From positions 1-19,879 of the forward strand of contig DAHWTK010000019.1 of NCBI GenBank assembly GCA_027328825.1: 19,879 bases of DNA. Direction: 5' to 3'. Below the pieces are notes generated by a model. That model made no database searches and was not told the DNA's origin. It saw only the letters and a program-made list of their open reading frames with translations. Below are positions 1 to 6,294 of this stretch, in pieces. The position numbers were made by a program, and so were the translations under genes. The first letter of the stretch is position 1. Each line of letters begins with the position of its first letter. The stretch is from Nitrospirota bacterium (GTDB lineage Bacteria; Nitrospirota; JACRHJ01).

Positions 1-112
1 ACTGGTTTATCTTGCAGCCAAGCGATCTTATGTGGAATTTCATAACATATCGGCCAAGAAGATTATCATTCCGAGCGCAGTCGAGGAATTCACAGTCAAT
101 TTAAATTCAAAT
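1..112. other. Left-edge non-coding stretch
   Basis: This is the sequence between the window edge and the miaB stop codon. Short open frames cross it on the plus strand, but none has a start or a recognisable protein, and their translations run through the REP-like repeat at 68-89. An A/T-rich stretch at about 96-117 holds repeated ATTCAA/ATTTAA units. I see no promoter, RNA gene or convincing terminator here. A gene entering from outside the window cannot be excluded. Confidence 0.5.
68..89. repeat. REP-like short palindromic repeat, copy 1
   Basis: The element begins ATTCC and ends GGAAT, giving a 5-bp inverted repeat. An alternative inner stem CGA/TCG surrounds GCGCAG. The core resembles dispersed REP-like units seen in many anaerobe genomes (family recollection, not searched). 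A diverged copy lies in the opposite orientation at 121-149. On the minus strand it sits just after the miaB stop and could act as a weak hairpin, but no strong U-tract follows. Confidence 0.5.
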
Positions 113-1510
113 TCAAATGTGGGTCACTCCGCTTCGGTCGGGACGACAGGTTAGTTCCCCAATTAATGAATGCTTTTTGCCTTCAATTATTTTCACCTGC
201 ATCAACTGCCCGACCAGCTCCGGCTTGCCTTCAAAGTTCACAATCTTCCCCTGTCTTGTCTTGCCGGCGAGCCTGCCGGGCTCGCCCGATTTGTCCGGCC
301 CTTCAGCCAGAACCTCCTCGACCATACCGACGCGCGCGTTTATTTTCTCCTGCATTATCCTGTCCTGCAACTCCAGGATTTTATACAACCGCTCGTCCTT
401 TGCCGACTCCGGAAGGTGGCCAGACAGCTTCAGCGCGGCTGTATTTGGTCTTCTGGAGTATTTGAAGGCGAATATGCCGTCGCAGCGTATGTTCTCCAGC
501 GCCAGAAGCGTCGCCTGGAAGTCGTCCTCCGTCTCGCCCGGGAACCCGGCGATGATGTCTGTGGACACGGCGAGGTCCGGGACGGCATCTCTTAGTGCGC
601 CAAGCTTGTTCATGTAATCCGCGAATGTATATTTTCTGTTCATCCGGGCAAGCACGCTGTCCGAGGCGGACTGTAGCGGCAGGTGTATCGCGTTGCAGAC
701 CTTCGGAAGAGTCGCCATAGCGTCTATCAGGGAGTCGGAGAGGTCTTTCGGGTGCGACGTTACGAAGCGTATCCGTAGAAGGCCATCGATAGCGTTTATC
801 ATCCGCAGAAGTTCGGGAAAATCGCAGTAACGCTCACCGATATTTTTTAGTAACGCCCCCTCTGTCCCCCTCTTAAGATAAGAGGGGGATGGAGGAGTTA
901 TGATTCCATACGAATTCACGTTCTGGCCGAGAAGCGTAACCTCCCGGCACCCTGAATTCACAAGTTCTTCTATCTCGCGGATTATATCTTCGGGCCTTCT
1001 GCTTCTCTCGCGGCCACGGGTAAAAGGCACGACACAGTAACTACAGAAATTATCGCAGCCGTACATTATGTTTACAAACGAGGTTACGACGCTTTCGCGC
1101 GAGGCCGGGATTACGGCGTGTTCGTAGCCTTCAGCGAATTCAGTGGAGACCCGCATGTCGGCGCCTTCCTTAAGCAGCGCCGGAAGATTTCCTATGTTCT
1201 GGTTTCCGAACAGGACATCGACATACGGCGCGCGCCTCAGGACGGCGTTTCCCTCCTGCTGGGCTATGCAGCCGGATACGGCGATTTTTATTGAGGGATT
1301 CAGTTCCTTGAGTTCCCGGAGCTTGCCGAGCGCGCTGTAAAATTTCTGCTCCGCCTTTTCGCGGATACTGCATGTATTGAGGAGGACAAGGCCGGCGTCT
1401 TCGAGCCTTTCCGATTCGCGGTAGCCTTCAGCTTTGAGGAGACCCGCCAGTTTCTCGGAGTCGTGCTCGTTCATCTGGCAGCCGAAGGTGAGGATTTTAA
1501 AACTCTTCAT
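113..1510 (-). CDS. miaB: tRNA-2-methylthio-N6-isopentenyladenosine-37 methylthiotransferase MiaB
   Basis: MiaB is a radical SAM methylthiotransferase that converts i6A37 to ms2i6A37 in tRNAs reading UNN codons. The N-terminal UPF0004 domain carries its three cluster cysteines (C11 in FGCQMNEHDSE, C47 in NTCSIREKAE, C81 in SGCIAQQEG). The radical SAM motif CxxxCxxC is at C152, C156 and C159, after MYG. A TRAM-like tail ends near SLIGEL. The ATG lies 4 bases after the preceding receiver stop, behind a G-rich run. Two oddities: residues about 203-224 (ITPPSPSYLKRGTEG region), between QNVNSYG and CDFPELL, are encoded by a palindromic repeat; and the last ~12 residues come from another repeat. 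The enzyme is otherwise complete. Confidence 0.96.
   Translation of the reverse strand: MKSFKILTFGCQMNEHDSEKLAGLLKAEGYRESERLEDAGLVLLNTCSIREKAEQKFYSALGKLRELKELNPSIKIAVSGCIAQQEGNAVLRRAPYVDVLFGNQNIGNLPALLKEGADMRVSTEFAEGYEHAVIPASRESVVTSFVNIMYGCDNFCSYCVVPFTRGRERSRRPEDIIREIEELVNSGCREVTLLGQNVNSYGIITPPSPSYLKRGTEGALLKNIGERYCDFPELLRMINAIDGLLRIRFVTSHPKDLSDSLIDAMATLPKVCNAIHLPLQSASDSVLARMNRKYTFADYMNKLGALRDAVPDLAVSTDIIAGFPGETEDDFQATLLALENIRCDGIFAFKYSRRPNTAALKLSGHLPESAKDERLYKILELQDRIMQEKINARVGMVEEVLAEGPDKSGEPGRLAGKTRQGKIVNFEGKPELVGQLMQVKIIEGKKHSLIGELTCRPDRSGVTHI
121..149. repeat. REP-like short repeat, copy 2, overlapping the 3' end of miaB
   Basis: Read on the minus strand, this segment aligns with the 68-89 repeat by eye (TC-T-CCGA-CG-AG-GAG pattern), so the two are an inverted pair about 30 bases apart. 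The last ten or so codons of miaB lie inside it and encode CRPDRSGVTHI, which does not look like the normal end of a TRAM domain. Confidence 0.5.
851..900. repeat. Palindromic element inserted in frame in miaB
   Basis: This is a 50-bp imperfect inverted repeat. The inner arms are perfect 11-bp complements (865-875 TCCCCCTCTTA and 879-889 TAAGAGGGGGA) with loop AGA. The outer arms begin TAAC (851-854) and end GTTA (897-900), with CTC/GAG between. It keeps the miaB frame open and adds a loop between two conserved radical SAM motifs. It resembles the REP-like C-rich palindromes common between genes in some anaerobes (inference from memory). Confidence 0.8.
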
Positions 1511-1514
1511 CCCC

Positions 1515-1880
1515 CTACCCCAGAAGGTCTTTCGTTCTGTCCAGGAGGTCCTGGGGCGAAAAGGGTTTCGTTATGTATTCGTCTACGCCAACTTCCAGCC
1601 CCTTTATCTTGTCGGATTCCTGCCCCTTAGCCGTCAGCATAATCACGATTATATCTTTCGTATTAGGGTCGTTTTTAAGTTCCGAGCATACCTCGTAGCC
1701 GTTCATGCCGGGCATCATGACGTCCAGGAAGACAAGGGCGGGGCTCTCCTCATGCACGATTCTCAGCGCATCGACGCCGTTTAATGCCGTGAAAACTTCA
1801 TATCCGGCGGATTCCAGCTTGTACCTGACGATCCTCAGGATATGCATTTCATCATCTACTACGAGGATTTTCTTGGACAT
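1515..1880 (-). CDS. Stand-alone response regulator receiver (CheY-like)
   Basis: A 121-residue single receiver domain with no output domain. Acidic pocket residues D9 and D10, phosphoacceptor D53 (in FLDVMMPG), T83 and K105 (in TKPF) are all present, so it should accept a phosphoryl group from a histidine kinase. No kinase is in the window. The ATG is preceded by GGGAG with a 6-base spacing. It lies 18 bases after the SAM hydrolase stop and 4 bases before miaB, so co-transcription is likely. Its partner and output are unknown; the domain assignment is secure, the role is not. Confidence 0.92.
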   Translation of the reverse strand: MSKKILVVDDEMHILRIVRYKLESAGYEVFTALNGVDALRIVHEESPALVFLDVMMPGMNGYEVCSELKNDPNTKDIIVIMLTAKGQESDKIKGLEVGVDEYITKPFSPQDLLDRTKDLLG

Positions 1881-1898
1881 AGCATTCTCCCGGATAAA

Positions 1899-2699
1899 TT
1901 ATAGCTTCCTTATAAAAATCTTATCGCCTCTCTTGAATCCGTAAGTCTTCCTGGCATCCCCCTGACAAACAAATATTTCGACAAACCCGCCGCCGTTTAT
2001 TACCGCCCCCGCCTCACCTTTCTTAAGCGCGGAATAAAACGGCGAGACACCGCTTAACGCAAGCTGGCCCACCTCGATGCCGCACTGCGCACCCTCGGCG
2101 CAGAGCTCCTCGATGTCCGAGGATTTTATGTTCGATATGGCGTTGCCGAATTTGTCTATGTATACAATTTCGCCGGCAACGGCGCCGTTTTCCTTGCGTG
2201 AACACGGGATATTGAAACGCACGTAATCAGTTATCTCTTCACCGAAATTCTCCGCCTCTACACCTTTTGAGAGCCAGGCCGCCGCGGGCGCGAACACGTC
2301 CCTGGCGTTAAACGTGCTCCCAATGCCTTCCCGAAAATAATGGCTCGCGGTAAGGTGGATTACCTTGGAGAAGCCTGGGTCGGCATATACAAACGACAGC
2401 ACGCCGTTGTCCGGGGCTATAAAGTAATGCCTGTCCGTTACGGCAAGCACGGGCCTTCTCTGGCTCCCCACGCCGGGGTCCACCACAACGAGATGAATCG
2501 TAAACTGCGGAAAATATTCATATGCAGCCCCGAGCATATAAGCCGCGGCCCAGATGTCGTGCGATGGCACCTCGTGAGAGATGTCTATAATCCTCGCGTC
2601 CTGGTTAAGACCAAGTATAACTCCTTTCATCGCTCCTGAAAAATAATCTTTAGTCCCGAAATCCGTCGTAAGAGTAATTAAATTTTTTTTAAGGTCCAT
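1899..2699 (-). CDS. SAM hydrolase / SAM hydroxide adenosyltransferase family (DUF62)
   Basis: This 266-residue protein belongs to the DUF62 (SAM_adeno_trans) family, whose members cleave S-adenosylmethionine to adenosine and methionine and are related to fluorinase and chlorinase. Family motifs are present: TTDFGTKDYFSGAMKG near the N-terminus, DPGVGSQRR (D74, R81), APDNGVLS, and a C-terminal domain with DKFGNAISNI. The water-activating triad is Asp-Arg-His in characterised members. The His normally sits in an FHGRD-type motif, but this protein reads FNARD, giving Asn131. The start overlaps the cytochrome stop by 11 bases, behind GGGGGA. Its link to the neighbouring genes is unclear. Confidence 0.9.
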   Translation of the reverse strand: MDLKKNLITLTTDFGTKDYFSGAMKGVILGLNQDARIIDISHEVPSHDIWAAAYMLGAAYEYFPQFTIHLVVVDPGVGSQRRPVLAVTDRHYFIAPDNGVLSFVYADPGFSKVIHLTASHYFREGIGSTFNARDVFAPAAAWLSKGVEAENFGEEITDYVRFNIPCSRKENGAVAGEIVYIDKFGNAISNIKSSDIEELCAEGAQCGIEVGQLALSGVSPFYSALKKGEAGAVINGGGFVEIFVCQGDARKTYGFKRGDKIFIRKL

Positions 2700-4110
2700 T
2701 ATTCCCCCGGTGAGCGCCGCCCATCTGTTTATATTTATTAAAGTCGAAGTTCGGGCTGCGATAATCGTCGTGGCATCTCGTGCAGACTTTCTCCTTCACG
2801 TGGCCGGACGGGACATTATAAGGGCTCAGATAATTACCGGGAATCTCGTAGTTGTAATGCAGTCCACCGGCCCCGTGGCAGTCCTCGCAGGTAACATTCC
2901 TAAGGTCCGGCCTCCCGCCTTTGGCTCCGTCTCCATAACCCCCGGGATAACCATACCCGGTAACGTGGCACGGCAGGCACTCCGGGTCGTATTGGTCGCC
3001 TGTATTTACAAGTGCGGAAAACGCCCTCGCATGTTTCGTAGAAGACCAGTTGTGGAAACTCTTCGCATGGCATTTTCCGCACATATCCGGCCCCGCAAAA
3101 TAGCCTTTCAGTCCGGTCATATCCGTGAAAGCGAACTTCTTCTCTTTGAGTTCCTGCCTGTACCGCGCAAGAAGTTCCTCGACATCCGGGTCCGGCAGTA
3201 TGTCTTCGCCCAGTCGAACCGCCTTGTACCTGTAGCTTTTTATTTTTTTGCCGCCATGCCCAAGCCACAGGTCCAGCCTGCCGATGAGCTTCCCCTCGTA
3301 GAATCCTTTTACGACAATTGTATTGCCATACTTAAGCGGTTTTTTCAGTATACCGCCGTCATCCCCGAATATTACCACGTCGGCACCGGATTTTCTTGCA
3401 AAATCTTCCTGGTTTGATACGTCGAGGTGCGCAAGCACCACCACCACGTCCGCTTTCTTCCTTAATGCCAGTACTTCGCGCCTTGCGGCTATAAGCGCGT
3501 CAGCTACCTTGTCTTTGCTGTAGATCGAAGGAAACGTCGCGTAGGGGAATTTATCGTCCACGACACCGGTTATCCCGACGGTTACCTTCCCGACTTTCTT
3601 AACTATGGAGCCTGGAAAAGCCTGGCCGGAGGCGGTAGCGAGATTGGCGCATATAAGCCTGTTTCCAGTTTTGGCAGCTTCTTTTTTAAGGAATTTCAGC
3701 CCGAACTCAAGGTCGTATTCTCCAGGCAATATAGCGTCGTATCCGGAAATTTTCATTGCCTTAAAAAGCACGGAGGCCTTGAGGTCGTAAAACGCCTCTC
3801 TGTCCCTTGGGTCGTCCAGGCCGTCGAATAGCGTATCGCCTGCATCGAGCACCAGCGTTTCATTATTCCTGTGCGATTTTATATAGCTCGCCCTCGCGGA
3901 AAGGCCGCCGAGCTGTCCGTCCGTGCATCCGCACCGCCTTATCATACCGCGAGTGTCGCTTGAAAAGAATATTGTGAGGTCAGGGCCTGCCGCCGCATGG
4001 CCTGAAGAAGGGATGATTAACAGCAGGAACAGGAAAATTCCGAAGCCGGTCGACCGGCTAAGCCTGAACCTGCCCGATAATATGCCGCGCATGGTCGATA
4101 CCATTTTCAA
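2689..4110 (-). CDS. Exported phosphoesterase-like protein with C-terminal tetraheme cytochrome c domain
   Basis: A 473-residue exported protein. Residues about 1-41 form a signal peptide (Arg-rich start, FGIFLFLLLIIP, then GHAAA). Residues about 45-300 resemble UshA/5'-nucleotidase-type metallophosphoesterases (SSDTRG, LDAGDT, CANLA, VLAHLD). Two usual metal-ligand histidines are missing: DxH reads DTR, and GHxH reads GDDG. A family-typical CGC follows at 60-62. Residues 344-447 hold four CxxCH haem sites (CGKCH, CLPCH, CEDCH, CTRCH), as in cytochrome c554-like proteins. A periplasmic electron-transfer role is inferred; the substrate is unknown. The TTG start at 4110 has AAAGG 7 bases upstream; ATG at 4104 or 4092 is possible. 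It overlaps the end of pyrD by 53 bases. Confidence 0.85.
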   Translation of the reverse strand: MKMVSTMRGILSGRFRLSRSTGFGIFLFLLLIIPSSGHAAAGPDLTIFFSSDTRGMIRRCGCTDGQLGGLSARASYIKSHRNNETLVLDAGDTLFDGLDDPRDREAFYDLKASVLFKAMKISGYDAILPGEYDLEFGLKFLKKEAAKTGNRLICANLATASGQAFPGSIVKKVGKVTVGITGVVDDKFPYATFPSIYSKDKVADALIAARREVLALRKKADVVVVLAHLDVSNQEDFARKSGADVVIFGDDGGILKKPLKYGNTIVVKGFYEGKLIGRLDLWLGHGGKKIKSYRYKAVRLGEDILPDPDVEELLARYRQELKEKKFAFTDMTGLKGYFAGPDMCGKCHAKSFHNWSSTKHARAFSALVNTGDQYDPECLPCHVTGYGYPGGYGDGAKGGRPDLRNVTCEDCHGAGGLHYNYEIPGNYLSPYNVPSGHVKEKVCTRCHDDYRSPNFDFNKYKQMGGAHRGNNGP

Positions 4111-4981
4111 TCAGATACCTTTCTATACCGGCGATTATCTCCACCGGGGCAAGCGGGTTTACAAAATTTGCCGTGCCAGCCGCCACAGCCGCCGCGCCCG
4201 CAAGCATGAACTCCACGGCATCCGAGGCGTCCATTATGCCCCCCATACCGATAATCGGAAGCCCCACGGCGCGATAAACCTGCCATATAATCCGCACCGC
4301 GACAGGCTTGATCGCCGGACCGGATAGCCCGCCGGTGATGTTGGCAATCTTCGGTTTCCTGCTTCTTATGTCAATAGCCATTCCAAGGAGCGTGTTTATA
4401 AGCGAGAGCGCGTCCGCGCCCGCATGGGCCGCCCTGTCCGCAAACGGAACGACGTCGGTAACGTTCGGAGACAGCTTCGCTATTACCGGAAGAGACGTTG
4501 CGTTCCTGACGGCCTTTATGACTTCATATGTGCTGTCGAGGTCCGTCCCGAAGGCCATGCCGCCTTTTTTAACGTTCGGGCATGATATGTTCACCTCGAT
4601 GGCGTGAACGCCCTTCGCTTTGTCGAGCCTCGCGGTTACTGCCTCGTATTCCTCTACGGTATTGCCAAAAATATTCACTATGACCTTCGTATCGAACTGG
4701 GCCAGAAACGGCAGCTTGTGTTCTATGAAATTGTCCACGCCGACGTTCTGGAGGCCGATGGCGTTCAGCATCCCGGAAGGTGTTTCACAGATTCTCGGCG
4801 GCGGGTTTCCCTGCATGGGCTTGAGCGACAGGCCCTTTGTCGTAATCCCGCCAAGCAGAGAGAGGTCGAAATATTTCGAGTATTCCTCGCCGTATCCGAA
4901 TGTACCGGAGGCGGTGATGACCGGGTTCTTCAGCGCCAAAGGCCCAATAGAAACTTCAAGTGAAGGTTTGGCTTTTACCAT
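4058..4981 (-). CDS. pyrD: Dihydroorotate dehydrogenase class 1B, catalytic subunit
   Basis: This FMN enzyme oxidises dihydroorotate to orotate, the fourth step of UMP synthesis. The 307 residues match the class 1B length. Visible signatures are TASGTFGYG near the N-terminus, the substrate loop NAIGLQN, the catalytic Cys134 in NISCPNVKKGG, KLSPNV, and the FMN phosphate region GMGGI. Class 1B enzymes work as a PyrD-PyrK heterotetramer that passes electrons to NAD+; the pyrK gene directly upstream confirms the class. The ATG overlaps the pyrK stop by 7 bases, suggesting translational coupling and balanced subunits. Confidence 0.96.
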   Translation of the reverse strand: MVKAKPSLEVSIGPLALKNPVITASGTFGYGEEYSKYFDLSLLGGITTKGLSLKPMQGNPPPRICETPSGMLNAIGLQNVGVDNFIEHKLPFLAQFDTKVIVNIFGNTVEEYEAVTARLDKAKGVHAIEVNISCPNVKKGGMAFGTDLDSTYEVIKAVRNATSLPVIAKLSPNVTDVVPFADRAAHAGADALSLINTLLGMAIDIRSRKPKIANITGGLSGPAIKPVAVRIIWQVYRAVGLPIIGMGGIMDASDAVEFMLAGAAAVAAGTANFVNPLAPVEIIAGIERYLIENGIDHARHIIGQVQA

Positions 4982-5787
4982 ACCACATCTTCCGCATCGA
5001 ATACCGGGCCGTCGTCGCAGACCTTTTTATATATGCTGCTTCCGTGTTCACGGTCGAGCACGCTTATCACGCAGCCCATGCACGCGCCGATGCCACACGC
5101 CATGTTCGATTCCATTGATGTATAATTTTTAATCCCGTGCTTTTTCGCCAGTGCCGCAACGCTTATGAGCATGGGATGCGGCCCGCAGGAATAAATAGCC
5201 CAGCCTCCGGTGCCTTTATGCTTATGCTCATTGATATACTCGTCGAGGATATGGGTTATAAGGCCCATCGTCCCCAGACTCCCGTCCTCAGTGGCCATAA
5301 ATGTTTCGATGCCTTTTTCCCTGAATTCTTCGGCTCCAAGGACGTATTCCCTGCTCCTGCCGCCTATAAACGCAACGGCGGTAATGTCTTTTCGTTCGCC
5401 GGAAACATAATCCGCAAGGGCCATGAGCGGCGCAATACCTATTCCGCCGCCTACAATCAGCGCGTGTTTTATGCCCGCAGGTATGGGAAAACCGTTTCCA
5501 AGAGGCCCCAGGACATCGACTTCGTCGCCGGGGATAAGCCGCGAGAGAAGGGCCGTTCCCCTTCCGGCCTGTCTATACAGGAAGCGCACGGAGTCGTCCG
5601 AAAGCTTCCTGTGCAGGCTGAGCGGACGCCTCAGGAGCGGGTCCGTGGACAGCCCCACCTTGAGCATATAGAACTGCCCCGGGCTGGCAGACCGGCCAGT
5701 CTTGTCTCTCCCTATGCCTTCGGCCTCAACATCCACAAGGAAATAGCCGGAAAACAGTTCCTCGTTTTTCTTTATTCTGGCTATCAT
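4975..5787 (-). CDS. pyrK: Dihydroorotate dehydrogenase electron transfer subunit (FAD, 2Fe-2S)
   Basis: PyrK moves electrons from PyrD's FMN to NAD+ through a [2Fe-2S] cluster and FAD. In order: a ferredoxin-reductase-like FAD domain with RPLS (54-57), a nucleotide-binding GGGIGIAP (113-120), CGPHPM (201-206), and four C-terminal cluster cysteines C231, C236, C239 (in CGIGACMGC) and C257. The length of 270 is normal. The start overlaps the greA stop by one base (TAATG). Some PyrK-like proteins serve other dehydrogenases, but the adjacent pyrD makes this assignment firm. Confidence 0.95.
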   Translation of the reverse strand: MIARIKKNEELFSGYFLVDVEAEGIGRDKTGRSASPGQFYMLKVGLSTDPLLRRPLSLHRKLSDDSVRFLYRQAGRGTALLSRLIPGDEVDVLGPLGNGFPIPAGIKHALIVGGGIGIAPLMALADYVSGERKDITAVAFIGGRSREYVLGAEEFREKGIETFMATEDGSLGTMGLITHILDEYINEHKHKGTGGWAIYSCGPHPMLISVAALAKKHGIKNYTSMESNMACGIGACMGCVISVLDREHGSSIYKKVCDDGPVFDAEDVVW

Positions 5788-6266
5788 TACTCCTCGAAAA
5801 ATATTTCCAGGATTTCGTAGTCAACAGTTCCGGCTGGAATCCTGCACGTGACTACATCGCCGGCGGCATGTCCAATAAGGGATTTTCCTACCGGGGATAG
5901 GATGGAAATTTTCCCTTCTTTCAGGTCCGCCTCGTCCGTACCGACAAGCATGTAGCGTTTTTCCTCTTCGGATTCCTGGTCGAGAAGGACAATAGTCGCG
6001 CCGAACACCACCTTCTCGTTTGAAAGTTTGCTGGTGTCTATAACCTGGGCCGCCGCGAGCTTTCCCTGTAACTCCTGCATCCGGCCTTCTATGAATCCCT
6101 GGCGCTCCTTGGCGGCGTGATATTCCGCATTTTCGGAGAGGTCTCCGTGTCCCCTTGCCTCTTCTATATCGCGTATATTTTTGGGCCGCTCCACCTTCCT
6201 CAGATGTTCCAGCTCATCCTGGAGCTTCAGATAGCCTTTTTTCGTCATCGGGATTTTTTCGGCCAT
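5787..6266 (-). CDS. greA: Transcription elongation factor GreA
   Basis: GreA rescues backtracked RNA polymerase by stimulating transcript cleavage through the polymerase secondary channel. The 159-residue length is typical. The N-terminal coiled coil carries the hallmark GDLSENAEYHAAKERQ, whose acidic tip residues promote cleavage. The C-terminal FKBP-like domain includes ILSPVGKSLIGHAAGD. It lies 28 bases after carB and shares TAATG with pyrK, so it is embedded in the pyrimidine operon. A purine-rich AGGAG lies rather far upstream (14 bases) and may serve weakly as ribosome-binding site. Confidence 0.96.
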   Translation of the reverse strand: MAEKIPMTKKGYLKLQDELEHLRKVERPKNIRDIEEARGHGDLSENAEYHAAKERQGFIEGRMQELQGKLAAAQVIDTSKLSNEKVVFGATIVLLDQESEEEKRYMLVGTDEADLKEGKISILSPVGKSLIGHAAGDVVTCRIPAGTVDYEILEIFFEE

Positions 6267-6294
6267 TGCGTTCTAACTCTCTCCTTTCATGGGC

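Noticed and set aside
2..155. C-terminus of a plus-strand gene entering from the left edge
   Set aside because: The open frame runs through two REP-like repeats and overlaps the end of miaB; no recognisable protein.
2710..3417. Plus-strand open frame of 235 codons opposite the cytochrome gene
   Set aside because: Antisense to the haem-motif region, no domain seen.
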